DNA of 64,000 nt from Cytophaga hutchinsonii ATCC 33406 (GCF_000014145.1 NC_008255.1:3178001-3242000), one strand, 5' to 3'. Positions 8,114 through 17,843 are shown, numbered from the stretch's first letter. Notes: a model not told the origin generated them from the letters alone. Numbers and translations: made by a program.

Positions 8114-8812
8114 GTGTATAGCATTCGGATAAGAGCTTTTCGTGCGATAGAAGATATTCATTTATGTGAGCAATTTATGAATGGTCATAGAGAAGTGTTG
8201 CAAATATTTGGTATCACTGAAATTACTTCAGCCAATACGGAGTGGTTTTTTAATCCTAATGCATATGTTATTATTGCGGAATCTGTTGAATCGGGTAAAA
8301 TAGTAGGCGGGGCAAGAATACACATTGTAGGGGGTACTCAGCCTTTGCCAATAGAAGATGCTATAGGAAAAATGGATCCTCATATTTACAAATTAGTGGA
8401 AGAACATGGAAAAAAAGGTTCAGGAGAATTATGCGGTTTATGGAATGCAAGAGAAGTTGCCGGTATGGGTATCAGTACCATGTTGACAAGGGCTGCCATT
8501 GCACTGGCGATTCAGTTAAACTTATCTACTTTATTCGTAATATGTGCAGAAAGAACGTATCAAAATATATTTAAAGATCAGGGGTTTGAAATTATTCCTT
8601 CTTTGGGTGATCACGGCGCTTTCTATTATCCTAAATCTGACATGGTGGCGGTGGCTCTTATCATTAATGATCTACGAACATTGCCCAATGCTACAAATGC
8701 CGATAGAATCAAAATTATGGATATGAAAAATAATCCAAATCAAAGAAAAACAGAAGATGGGCCTAAAGATGAATTTGATGTGAACTACAATCTTCTTGTA
8801 AAACAAAGTTAA
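8114..8812 (+). CDS. GNAT-fold acyltransferase, autoinducer-synthase-like
   Basis: A 232-residue protein whose N-terminal 200 residues look like an acyltransferase of the GNAT/LuxI superfamily: beta strands YSIRIRAF and YVIIAES, then IVGGARIHI, the helix region GELCGLWNAREVAGMG, and LSTLFVICAERTYQNIF with a downstream DQGFEIIP. The pattern (an early strand, a GELCGL strand, then a helix at the acyl-CoA site) recalls autoinducer-synthase-type acyltransferases more than simple acetyltransferases. This is by eye and not decisive. The start is GTG at 8114, 9 bp after the upstream stop; the first in-frame ATG would remove the first strand. The C-terminal 35 residues are polar and disordered. It should act on the same molecule as the ThiF-nitroreductase product. 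Confidence 0.65.
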   Translation: MYSIRIRAFRAIEDIHLCEQFMNGHREVLQIFGITEITSANTEWFFNPNAYVIIAESVESGKIVGGARIHIVGGTQPLPIEDAIGKMDPHIYKLVEEHGKKGSGELCGLWNAREVAGMGISTMLTRAAIALAIQLNLSTLFVICAERTYQNIFKDQGFEIIPSLGDHGAFYYPKSDMVAVALIINDLRTLPNATNADRIKIMDMKNNPNQRKTEDGPKDEFDVNYNLLVKQS

Positions 8813-8857
8813 AAAAGCAATATTGTGATTGACCCTTTTAGATATTTTCATTGCACT

Positions 8858-10999
8858 ATGAATAAAAAAACGCTTATTAATGTATTAGCCTTTCTTTTTT
8901 TGCCGTTTTTAATTAATGCTGAGAATATATTTTTATATACAGATCCTTCCAGTATTATGAAAATCGACAAGGGTATTATGTATTTTCAGGATGAAACAAA
9001 TTTATTGACGATTAATGATATTGTTTCCCGCAAGGATTTTATTGCCGTAAATCAAAAAGTTCCAAATCTTGGCGTTACATCTTCCGCTCAATGGTTGAAA
9101 ATCACAATCAAGAATACAACCGATGTTCCTAAACTTTTATTAAAAGTTGATTTTCCGATTATCGATGAAATTGAATTTTATTCATTTGAAGATGGGAAGA
9201 TGCGAATAGAAAAGATGGGCGAATATAAAGATTTTTCGGAACGGAGATACAATGACCCCAATTACATATATGACATCACTATAAAAAACAACCAGACTCA
9301 AACCTATTATCTTAAAATAAAAAGTGGCGAGCAAATTATGCTCCCGATCACAATCGGAACACCACAAAAAATTTTTGAAAGCATCTCAACTAAGGATGCC
9401 ATTTTTGGAATTTATTTCGGGATAATTATTGTAATGTTTTTATATAACTTGTTTCTTTATTTTACTGTTCAGGATAAAAGTTATTTATTTTATGTAATTT
9501 ATATTATGTGCGTAGGACTTACGCAGACGTTCCTGCATGGATATACGTTCAAATATCTGTGGCCCAACAGCTCGTGGTTAGCAATACATACAATGTATCT
9601 GTTACCTTCCTTTGTAGGAATAGCTATTGCTGAATTTGCAAAAGTCTTTTTACAAGTTAAAGAACATTCAAAAATTTTATATAAAGGATTTTACATTATA
9701 AATTTTATATATATAATATGTATCATACTTGCTGTAACAGGAAATTATAATCAAAGCCAACAGGTAATTCATATCAATGCCATGTTGGTGTCTTTGTATA
9801 CATTATTTGTCGGATTTATTATTGCCAGAAAGGGTTATAGACCAGCTATTTTTTTCTCCATTGCGTGGTTTACTTTTTTAATAGGCGTATGTCTGTTCAT
9901 ACTAAAAGATCTTGGAGTTCTTCCTTATAATAATTTTACCGTGTATGCAATGCCTGCGGGAAGCGCAATAGAAGTAGTGTTACTTTCATTAGCATTAGCA
10001 GACAGGATTAATATTCTGAAAAAAGAAAAAGAAGAATCTCAAGCGCAAGCCCTGCGCGCGTTAAAGGAAAATGAATTGATCATAACCAATCAGAATATTG
10101 TTTTAGAACGCAATGTTAAAAAACGAACCAAACAATTGCAGAAAACCAATAATGATTTATCAAGTGCCTTATTGGAGCTGAAGCAAGCGCAGTCTCAATT
10201 GGTGAACTCAGAAAAGATGGCATCCCTTGGGCAACTTACAGCCGGTATTGCGCATGAAATAAACAATCCAATCAATTTTGTGGTTTCAAATGTTAAACCA
10301 CTAAAAAGAGATATTGAAGATATTTATGAGCTGGTAAATAAATATGAAACGATTGAGGTACAAAATATAGAATCTAAAATTTCTGAAATCAATACCTTCC
10401 GAAATGAAATAGATTACAATTACCTGAAAGAAGAGATCGGATATTTACTCAAAGGGATTGAAGATGGTGCCGGCCGTACAGCGGATATTGTAAAAGGGCT
10501 TCGGGTATTCTCCAGACTGGATGAAACAGATTTGAAACGCACCAATATAACAGAAGGTCTCAATTCTACATTAACCCTTTTAAATCCTGAAATTTCAGGT
10601 TCAATAGAATTAGTCAAAAACTTCGGAAACATTCCTGAAATAGAATGTTTCCCGGGAAAACTGAACCAGGTTTTCATGAACATTTTTAATAATGCTATTT
10701 ATGCCATAAAGGCTAAAAAAGATTCTCAGGAAAAAGGCCAATTAACAATAAGCACCTCTGCAGATAATCTTAATGTATATATAAGCATTAAAGACAACGG
10801 TATCGGAATGACAGATGCCGTAAAAGCAAAAATCTTTGAACCATTTTTTACTACCAAAGCCGTTGGCAAAGGTACAGGCTTAGGTATGTCAATCACCTTC
10901 TCTATTATACGTGATCACAATGGTTCTATCGAATTGAATACAGAAGCTGGCGTAGGAACAGAGTTTATAATTGTTCTACCTATTACTTATAAAAATTAA
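8858..10999 (+). CDS. 7TM-DISM sensor histidine kinase, complete (HK1)
   Basis: A 713-residue membrane kinase. A signal peptide ([21 protein letters not shown]) is followed by an extracytoplasmic 7TMR-DISMED2 beta domain (about 25-170) with [13 protein letters not shown]. Seven membrane helices follow (about 180-385), then a coiled coil and a DHp domain with phospho-acceptor His466 in GIAHEINNP. The HATPase domain has its N box in [10 protein letters not shown] (about 608-617), DNGIGM near 646, and GKGTGLGMS. The start is ATG 8858, since the upstream GTG at 8825 would put a polar tail before the signal peptide. It follows the GNAT gene by 45 bp. It should sense an extracellular ligand and phosphorylate a receiver protein such as 5065-5529. 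It is the only one of four tandem paralogues with the histidine. Confidence 0.92.
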   Translation: MNKKTLINVLAFLFLPFLINAENIFLYTDPSSIMKIDKGIMYFQDETNLLTINDIVSRKDFIAVNQKVPNLGVTSSAQWLKITIKNTTDVPKLLLKVDFPIIDEIEFYSFEDGKMRIEKMGEYKDFSERRYNDPNYIYDITIKNNQTQTYYLKIKSGEQIMLPITIGTPQKIFESISTKDAIFGIYFGIIIVMFLYNLFLYFTVQDKSYLFYVIYIMCVGLTQTFLHGYTFKYLWPNSSWLAIHTMYLLPSFVGIAIAEFAKVFLQVKEHSKILYKGFYIINFIYIICIILAVTGNYNQSQQVIHINAMLVSLYTLFVGFIIARKGYRPAIFFSIAWFTFLIGVCLFILKDLGVLPYNNFTVYAMPAGSAIEVVLLSLALADRINILKKEKEESQAQALRALKENELIITNQNIVLERNVKKRTKQLQKTNNDLSSALLELKQAQSQLVNSEKMASLGQLTAGIAHEINNPINFVVSNVKPLKRDIEDIYELVNKYETIEVQNIESKISEINTFRNEIDYNYLKEEIGYLLKGIEDGAGRTADIVKGLRVFSRLDETDLKRTNITEGLNSTLTLLNPEISGSIELVKNFGNIPEIECFPGKLNQVFMNIFNNAIYAIKAKKDSQEKGQLTISTSADNLNVYISIKDNGIGMTDAVKAKIFEPFFTTKAVGKGTGLGMSITFSIIRDHNGSIELNTEAGVGTEFIIVLPITYKN

Positions 11000-11035
11000 G
11001 GTGTCCCAATAGCTGGAATATTTTCGTTTTACAGC

Positions 11036-11096
11036 ATATGCGTTACAATAAAAATACCTAACCAATGAGTTTTTTTGCTGTAACGCATATTTTTTG
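11036..11096 (+). terminator. Terminator after HK1
   Basis: Perfect 12-bp arms ATATGCGTTACA/TGTAACGCATAT (11036-11047 and 11079-11090) around a 31-nt loop, followed by six T. It ends the ThiF-nitroreductase/GNAT/HK1 unit. Confidence 0.65.
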
Positions 11097-11126
11097 ATAT
11101 AAATATAAAATATGCCTAAAATAAAT

Positions 11127-11134
11127 TAGATTTG
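11127..11134 (+). promoter_or_regulatory. Candidate -7 box for HK2
   Basis: TAGATTTG matches TAnnTTTG and lies 53 bp before the HK2 start, after the HK1 terminator. No -33 element is present at normal spacing. Confidence 0.4.
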
Positions 11135-11187
11135 ATGTCATAGATATGCTAATTTAATCTAAACAAAGGGCATACCAAACTGCTACA

Positions 11188-13311
11188 ATGATACATATTA
11201 AACGTATTTTAATATTATTCTTTTTTTTACAAAGCACCTTTTTATTCGCCTCAAAAGCTGATTCAATCATATATTTTACAGACACCGGTACCCTTAAAGA
11301 TATAAAGACATCCATCTACATTTTTGAGGATACAAGTTCAGCACTATCTTTTGAGGACGTTATCCTGAAAAATAATTTCACACGTTCAAAATTTGAAGTA
11401 CCTAATTTAGGTGTCAGCAAATCCACTTTTTGGATTAGATTTTCTATTTGCAACAACACACCATCCAAGAATTTACTTTTACAATTATCTTATCCCTTGT
11501 TGGATGTTGCAGACCTGTATTATTTGAATTCCAAAGGAATATATTCCATTATTAAAGCGGGTGATCTAAAAACTTTTTCAAGTAGGAAATATAAAAATCA
11601 AAATTTCATTTATGACGTTTCAATTGATCAAAATGAAACGAAAACATTTTATATGAAAATCAACTCGGCCGAGCAAATATTAATTCCATTATATCTGGGA
11701 GAAAAAGAGATTATTGCAGAATCAAACAGTTTGATGGATATTATGGTGGGGATTTATATAGGAATAATTCTCGTAATGTTTTTATACAATGCATTCATCT
11801 TTATAATGGTTAAAGATATCAGCTATTTATATTATATTGTTTATATACTTTTCATTGGCTTAACTCAAGTAACACTTCTGGGATATGCAAAAAGACTATT
11901 ATGGCCAGAGAACCTTTGGCTTGCAAGTCATGCATTGTACATTGCTGCAGCCATAGGAAGTTCATGTATTGCTATTTTTATCAATAGTTTTTTAAAACTG
12001 AAAACATATGCGCCAAAGCTTGTATTCTGTATTTATATAATTGTATTGTTGTACATATGCTCAATAATCGCAGCCCTTTCCGAACATCAACATTTAAGTT
12101 ATAACATTATTGATATTAATGGAATTATCATTTCCATATTTTGCATGTATGTATCAATCAAAATGTCTTTTCAGGGATATAAACCAGCACGTTTTTTTTT
12201 ATTAGGATGGACGGTTTTTATGATTGGTGTATTAATTTTTGTATTAAGAAATTTCGGATTTTTCCCCTTCAATTCTTTTACAAATTATACAATGCCTGCC
12301 GGTTCGGCTTTAGAAGTAGCACTCCTATCTTTGGCATTAGCAGATCGGATCAATATCCTAAAAAAGGAAAAAGAAGCATCGCAGGCACTTGCCTTGCATG
12401 CCCTGCAGCAAAATGAAATGATTATTACCAACCAGAATATCATACTCGAAAAAAAGGTAGGTGAACGTACGAAAGAAATTGAAGAAGCCAACAGCGCGTT
12501 GTATAAAGCGCTTGCAGAATTAGAAAAAGCAGATACACGTCTTGCAAAGACAGGAAAACTGATTTCACTGGATGGCTTATCTTCAGACAATACTAACACA
12601 TCAAATATTCCGTTAAAAAAAGCGCCGGATGATATTTTTGATTTGCTAACGAAATATGACATGAACGTACCTTGTGATAAGGAAAGTAAAATCATTCCAT
12701 TAAATACACCACGAAACACGATCGACTATTCATCTATCCAAGAAGAAATTGAGCAGCTGCTTAGTGGTATTGAAGATGGAGCTACACGTACAGCTGCTGT
12801 TGTAAAAGGGCTTCGCGTATTTTCCCCCTTAAATGATACGGATCTGAAAAGAATATCTGTTACAGAAAGTATTGATTCCATCTTAACAGATTTACATACT
12901 GAAATTTCCGGAACCATTGAACTCGCAAAAAACTTTACGGCCATACCTGAAATAGAATGTTTCCCGGCTAAGTTGAATGAGGTATTTATGAATATCCTCC
13001 ATAATGCCATACAGGCAATTAAAGCAAAAAAAGACCCGGAAAATAAAGGATTAATAATTATAAGCACATACTCCGATACAAAAAAAATATACATCAGCAT
13101 TAAAGACAATGGCATCGGCATGACAAAAGAAATAAAATCAAAAATCTTTGAGCCCTTCTTTACCACCAAAGATATAGGAAACGGTGTTGGATTGGGCATG
13201 TCGGTTAGTCTTTCCATTATAAGCGATCATAATGGAACAATTGAATTAAATACAACATATGGCAAGGGAACAGAGGTTATTCTTACCCTCCCTATTAATT
13301 ATACGAAATAA
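11188..13311 (+). CDS. 7TM-DISM kinase-like protein lacking phospho-acceptor His (HK2)
   Basis: A 707-residue paralogue of HK1 with the same order: signal peptide (MIHIKRILILFFFLQSTFLFA), DISMED2 domain with NLGVSKSTFWIRF, seven membrane helices (about 184-385), coiled coil ERTKEIEEAN, and a HATPase domain. The HATPase motifs are kept: NILHNAIQAI near 601, DNGIGM, and GNGVGLGMS. The stretch that in HK1 holds [16 protein letters not shown] is replaced by ISLDGLSSDNTNTSN, so the histidine and its helix are lost. The second DHp helix ([20 protein letters not shown]) survives. It may bind ATP or dimerise with HK1, but self-phosphorylation at the usual site is impossible. The reading frame is intact, which argues for selection on the remaining parts. 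Confidence 0.88.
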   Translation: MIHIKRILILFFFLQSTFLFASKADSIIYFTDTGTLKDIKTSIYIFEDTSSALSFEDVILKNNFTRSKFEVPNLGVSKSTFWIRFSICNNTPSKNLLLQLSYPLLDVADLYYLNSKGIYSIIKAGDLKTFSSRKYKNQNFIYDVSIDQNETKTFYMKINSAEQILIPLYLGEKEIIAESNSLMDIMVGIYIGIILVMFLYNAFIFIMVKDISYLYYIVYILFIGLTQVTLLGYAKRLLWPENLWLASHALYIAAAIGSSCIAIFINSFLKLKTYAPKLVFCIYIIVLLYICSIIAALSEHQHLSYNIIDINGIIISIFCMYVSIKMSFQGYKPARFFLLGWTVFMIGVLIFVLRNFGFFPFNSFTNYTMPAGSALEVALLSLALADRINILKKEKEASQALALHALQQNEMIITNQNIILEKKVGERTKEIEEANSALYKALAELEKADTRLAKTGKLISLDGLSSDNTNTSNIPLKKAPDDIFDLLTKYDMNVPCDKESKIIPLNTPRNTIDYSSIQEEIEQLLSGIEDGATRTAAVVKGLRVFSPLNDTDLKRISVTESIDSILTDLHTEISGTIELAKNFTAIPEIECFPAKLNEVFMNILHNAIQAIKAKKDPENKGLIIISTYSDTKKIYISIKDNGIGMTKEIKSKIFEPFFTTKDIGNGVGLGMSVSLSIISDHNGTIELNTTYGKGTEVILTLPINYTK

Positions 13312-13391
13312 ACCGTTCTGACATAGCTAAAAGAATTCATATTTATTAAATTTTCACGATTTGCCCCACGTGATCAAACAGCTTAATCTGA

Positions 13392-15542
13392 ATGAAATAT
13401 TTATTTATAGTATTGTTATCAGCAGCAATTATAAGCGTTGCAGGAGCCTCTCCTATTGTAACCTATACAAATGCCGCTGAAAAATTAAACATTGGCAATA
13501 AGGCTTCAATACGTATAGATACCAATCAGACATATACCATACATCAGATCTTATCAGATACTCCTGAATATGTGTATCCGGAAGCTATGCCAAACCTGGG
13601 TTTAAGTAGTTATGTTTATTGGGCAACCTTTGATCTGGTAAATACATCTTCTGAAAATTTAATCTTAAAATTTAACCAGCCGCTCTTAAATGAAATAACT
13701 CTTTACAGAACAGACGGCAAATCACTTTCAGAAATAACCTATTCGGAAAGCGAGCCTTTCCTATCAAGAAAATATTATTACCCCTCGTATGCATTTGACA
13801 TGAACGCCAACATGGGCGATACCATTACCTATGTATTACGATTCAAAAGTAATGAACCCATTATTTTTGATGTTGACATTGCCAATCAATCTGTAATCGC
13901 TAAAGAAGAACTTCAGCAAGAACTCATAACGGGCATTTTTATAGGAATAATCTTTGTTATGCTTTTTTATAATTTATTTATTTATTTTACTGTTCTGGAT
14001 TCAAGCTATCTCGCTTATGTTTGTTATATTATTTGCATCGGGCTAACTCATATAACATTACCAGGATATGGTTTTAAGTATATCTGGCCAAATTTTCCAG
14101 CCTTTAATGATTTATCTGTTACCCTATTTTCTGTTTTTGCGGCGGTATTTGCTATTGAATTTTTAAAACAATTTTTAAGAACAAAACAACACGTACCTCG
14201 TGTACATAAATTATTTTCATTATTTGAAATCATTTTCATCTGTACTCTTCTTATATATTTTACGGGTAACAAATTACTTGCATTCACGATTATACAGCTT
14301 ATTACATTTGTTCTGTGTATATGCATAATAGTTACAGCAATAAAGATCATATACATTGGCTACAGGCCAGCTATATTCTTTCTGACAGCCTGGCTGATAC
14401 TTTTACTTTCAGCATGTATTTTTATAGCAAAAGATTTTGATATTATTCCATATAATTTTTTTACTATCCATGCTATGCAGATTGGTTCTGCTGTTGAAGT
14501 GATTCTCCTTTCCTTTGCCCTCGCCGATAAAATAAACATTCTAAAAAAAGAAAAAGAATTGTCGCAAGCACAGGCAGTGAACGCATTGATGCAAAACAAA
14601 ATGATCCTTATTAACCAGAATATTGTACTGGAAAGAAAAGTTGGTGAACGTACAAAAGAAATAGAGAATACAAATAACGAATTATACAAAGCACTTGCTG
14701 AACTAAAAAAAGCACAAACACACCTTCTCAACACAGAAAAAATATCTTCAATGAATCCATATCCAACAGATGAAACTAATAAAACCATCCATTTCATTCC
14801 ATCTGTTGCTAATCCTTTAAAAAAAGATCTTGATGATATTCATGACTTGCTGAATAAATACAGCATGGATACTCCAGCAGATACTATTAAAAAAGACAGT
14901 ATTAAAATTGATACCAGCCAGAACAAAAACGATAATGCATCGATCAAAGCAGAAATGGAGCTGTTGTTTAATAACATTGAAAACAGGTCTGTTACAAAAG
15001 TTCCTGTTACAAAAGGGCTGCGGATATCCTACCAATTAGATCATACTGATCTGAAAAGAATACAGGTTTCAGAAAGTATTAACTCAGCGTTAACACGTTT
15101 GGATTCTGATATTTTCAATTCTATTGAACTTGTTAAAAATTTTTCGGCTATGCCCGAAATAGAATGTTCTTCTGAAAAGCTGCAGCTGGCATTGATACAT
15201 ATTTTAACGAATGCCATACAGGCTATTGAAGAAAAAAAGGGTGCGGGAGACAAAGGTCTATTATTCATCCGTACGTTTTCAAATAACGATAACGTATCCA
15301 TCAATATTAAAGATAATGGTATAGGGATGACGGATGAGGTAAAAGAAAAAATATTTGAACCTTTCTTCACCACTAAAGCTATGGGCAAGGGATTGGGCTT
15401 ATCTACTGCCTTGTCCATCATAAGCGCTCATAATGGCACGATTGAATTGAATACAGTATGTGGGGAAGGCACAGAATGTATTATTACGCTGCCTATCAAC
15501 TATGTAAATAACACTGCTGATCCATCCATAGGATTATACTAA
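13392..15542 (+). CDS. 7TM-DISM kinase-like protein, most diverged (HK3)
   Basis: A 716-residue paralogue with signal peptide MKYLFIVLLSAAIISVAGA, DISMED2 domain (MPNLGLSSYVYWATF), seven membrane helices, coiled coil ERTKEIENTN and a HATPase domain with DNGIGM and GKGLGLS. The DHp region is the most eroded of the four: the histidine segment is gone, and the second helix reads NNIENRSVTKVPVTKGLRI in place of the conserved [17 protein letters not shown]. The N box keeps its asparagine (HILTNAIQAI near residue 603). The C terminus has an extra tail (NNTADPSIGLY) that overlaps a 14-bp hairpin spanning the stop codon. It starts 80 bp after HK2. Probably a catalytically impaired receptor or decoy; function unproven. 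Confidence 0.86.
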   Translation: MKYLFIVLLSAAIISVAGASPIVTYTNAAEKLNIGNKASIRIDTNQTYTIHQILSDTPEYVYPEAMPNLGLSSYVYWATFDLVNTSSENLILKFNQPLLNEITLYRTDGKSLSEITYSESEPFLSRKYYYPSYAFDMNANMGDTITYVLRFKSNEPIIFDVDIANQSVIAKEELQQELITGIFIGIIFVMLFYNLFIYFTVLDSSYLAYVCYIICIGLTHITLPGYGFKYIWPNFPAFNDLSVTLFSVFAAVFAIEFLKQFLRTKQHVPRVHKLFSLFEIIFICTLLIYFTGNKLLAFTIIQLITFVLCICIIVTAIKIIYIGYRPAIFFLTAWLILLLSACIFIAKDFDIIPYNFFTIHAMQIGSAVEVILLSFALADKINILKKEKELSQAQAVNALMQNKMILINQNIVLERKVGERTKEIENTNNELYKALAELKKAQTHLLNTEKISSMNPYPTDETNKTIHFIPSVANPLKKDLDDIHDLLNKYSMDTPADTIKKDSIKIDTSQNKNDNASIKAEMELLFNNIENRSVTKVPVTKGLRISYQLDHTDLKRIQVSESINSALTRLDSDIFNSIELVKNFSAMPEIECSSEKLQLALIHILTNAIQAIEEKKGAGDKGLLFIRTFSNNDNVSINIKDNGIGMTDEVKEKIFEPFFTTKAMGKGLGLSTALSIISAHNGTIELNTVCGEGTECIITLPINYVNNTADPSIGLY

Positions 15543-15560
15543 CCGTATGGATGGATCAGT
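15518..15560 (+). terminator. Hairpin spanning the HK3 stop codon
   Basis: Perfect 14-bp arms CTGATCCATCCATA/TATGGATGGATCAG (15518-15531 and 15547-15560) enclose the last codons and the stop. Only a weak AT-rich tail follows, so termination efficiency is uncertain. Confidence 0.45.
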
Positions 15561-15716
15561 ATTTAATATATATTTAAAAAGGAACTTTTGAAAGATTTCA
15601 TCGAACCTATTCAACCGTTTTTATGCAGATCCTTCGCTATATTAATATAGTTTTAAAAAACTACGTTGCCGTGATGCAAATACAAACGTTACTTACATTG
15701 AAAAAGTCTTAATTTT

Positions 15717-17807
15717 ATGAAATGTCTGTGTGTATTTCTATTGCTATTATCAGGAATAATTTCAAAATGTTTAGGAGCATTCCCTATCATAACATATACG
15801 TCTGCCGCTGGTAAAATAAATATTGGCAATCAAGCTGCCATATATGCAGACACAAATCAAACATATACAATACATCAGATTTTATCAGGCACTCCTAAAC
15901 GTATTTATTCTTCAGCCATGCCAAACCTGGGTTTAAGCAATCATGTTTATTGGGCTACATTTAATTTCGTAAATATCTCACCTGAAAAATTAATTTTAAA
16001 GTTTAATCAGCCACTTTTAAATGAAGTAACTCTTTATAGAGCAGATGGAAAAACACTTTCAGAAGTAACGTATTCGGAAAAAAATGTTTTTTTCTCAAGA
16101 AAATATTACTATCCCTTTTATGCATTCGACATGAATGCCGGCATGGGTGATACCATTACGTATGTGTTAAAATTTAAAAGCAATGAACCAATTATTTTTG
16201 ATGTTGATATTGCAACCGAATCTGTAATTGAGAAAGGAGAACTTCAGCAGGAACTTCTTATAGGTATTTTTATAGGAATAATTTTTGTAATGTTTTTTTA
16301 TAATTTATTTATTTATTTTACTGTTCTGGATTCAAGTTATCTGGCTTACGTATTTTATATTTTTTGCATCGGCCTTAGCCAGATAACAATACCAGGGTAC
16401 GGATTCAAATACATCTGGCCTACTGCCCCTGAATTTAATGATCTATCGCTTATATTATTTGCTACATTAGCTACTATATTCGGCATCGAATTTGTAAAAA
16501 TTTTTTTAAAAACAAAACAACATGCACCCAACCTGCATAAATTGTTTTCATTATTTGAAATCATTTTCAGCGGCATTCTTATTCTATATTTTGCGGACAA
16601 AAAAATACTTGCATTTACAGCTTTACAGCTTTTAACATTTGGCCTAAGTGTATGTATTATTGTTACAGCAATAAAGATTATACACATGGGCTACCGGCCG
16701 GCGATATTTTTTCTATCGGCCTGGCTTGTACTCTTACTTGGGTCTTGTATTTTTATTGGAAAAGATTTTGGTTTAGTTCCATATAATTTTTTTACTGCCC
16801 ATTCCATGCAGATCGGTTCTGCTTTGGAAGTAACACTGCTTTCCTTAGCATTAGCAGATCGGATAAACATACTCAAAAAGGAAAAAGAAACCTCGCAAGC
16901 ACTTGCCTTGAATGCATTACAACAAAATGAAATGATTATTACGAACCAGAATACCATACTGGAAAAGAAAGTAGCAGAACGTACAAAAGAAATTGAGCAA
17001 GCCAATAATGCATTATATAAAGCACTTTCTGAATTAGAAAAAGCAGAGACATGGCTTATGCATACAGAAAAAGAAATTTCACCGGATGCATCGAATGCGA
17101 TTCCTTTAAAAAGAGAAACAGATGATATTTTTGATTTATTAACTAAATATGAAATGCATGCACCTTCTGATAATCCGCAAGGTAAAATCATTCCATTAAA
17201 TACTTCACACAGTACGCTTGATTATTCATCCATCAAAGAAGAAATTGAGCAGCTGCTTAGCGGCATTGAAGATGGTGCTACACGCACAGCAGCTGTTGTA
17301 AAAGGACTTCGGGTATTTTCGCCATTAAATGATACAGACCTGAAAAGAATATGTGTTACAGAGAACATCAATTCTGTCTTAACAGAGCTGCATGCTGAAA
17401 TTGCAGAAACCATAAATCTTACAAAAAATTTTAGCCCCCTTCCGCAAATAGAATGCTTTCCGGCTAAGCTGAATGAGGTATTTATAAATATCATCAACAA
17501 TGCCTTATATGCCATTAAAGCAAAAAAAGATCGCGCAGATAAAGGCATGCTGCTTATAAGCACCTATTCCGACACAAAAAAAATATTCATCAGCTTTAAG
17601 GATAATGGTATAGGAATGACTGATGAAGTAAAGGCAAAAATCTTTGAGCCGTTCTTTACTACCAAAGACATAGGAAACAGTTCGGGATTAGGAATGTCTG
17701 TAAGCCTTTCCATTATAAGCGATCACAATGGTACAATTGAATTGAACACAGAATATGGTAAAGGAACAGAGGTTATCATTACCCTGCCTGTTAATTACAC
17801 AAGCTAG
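15717..17807 (+). CDS. 7TM-DISM kinase-like protein, mosaic of HK3 and HK2 (HK4)
   Basis: A 696-residue paralogue. The signal peptide (MKCLCVFLLLLSGIISKCLGA), DISMED2 domain (TYTIHQILSGTP, MPNLGLSNHVYWATF) and seven membrane helices follow HK3 closely. From the coiled coil on ([13 protein letters not shown] onward), the sequence switches to that of HK2, for example DYSSIKEEIEQLLSGIEDG and GLRVFSPLNDTDLKRI. The histidine segment is missing as in HK2. The HATPase motifs NIINNALYAI (near 591), DNGIGM and GNSSGLGMS are intact. The protein thus pairs an HK3-type sensor with an HK2-type output, as expected from recombination between tandem copies. It starts 174 bp after HK3. A role as a ligand-binding modulator of HK1 is possible. 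Confidence 0.87.
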   Translation: MKCLCVFLLLLSGIISKCLGAFPIITYTSAAGKINIGNQAAIYADTNQTYTIHQILSGTPKRIYSSAMPNLGLSNHVYWATFNFVNISPEKLILKFNQPLLNEVTLYRADGKTLSEVTYSEKNVFFSRKYYYPFYAFDMNAGMGDTITYVLKFKSNEPIIFDVDIATESVIEKGELQQELLIGIFIGIIFVMFFYNLFIYFTVLDSSYLAYVFYIFCIGLSQITIPGYGFKYIWPTAPEFNDLSLILFATLATIFGIEFVKIFLKTKQHAPNLHKLFSLFEIIFSGILILYFADKKILAFTALQLLTFGLSVCIIVTAIKIIHMGYRPAIFFLSAWLVLLLGSCIFIGKDFGLVPYNFFTAHSMQIGSALEVTLLSLALADRINILKKEKETSQALALNALQQNEMIITNQNTILEKKVAERTKEIEQANNALYKALSELEKAETWLMHTEKEISPDASNAIPLKRETDDIFDLLTKYEMHAPSDNPQGKIIPLNTSHSTLDYSSIKEEIEQLLSGIEDGATRTAAVVKGLRVFSPLNDTDLKRICVTENINSVLTELHAEIAETINLTKNFSPLPQIECFPAKLNEVFINIINNALYAIKAKKDRADKGMLLISTYSDTKKIFISFKDNGIGMTDEVKAKIFEPFFTTKDIGNSSGLGMSVSLSIISDHNGTIELNTEYGKGTEVIITLPVNYTS

Positions 17808-17843
17808 CACATGTAATTAAGTATGCTTTTATAAGCAATTACC

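Noticed and set aside
8825-8857. GTG at 8825 as start of HK1
   Set aside because: It would place a polar extension before a normal signal peptide that begins at ATG 8858.
11188-17807. HK2-HK4 as pseudogenes
   Set aside because: All frames are full length with intact signal peptide, seven membrane helices and HATPase motifs, so they are described as functional genes with changed DHp domains.
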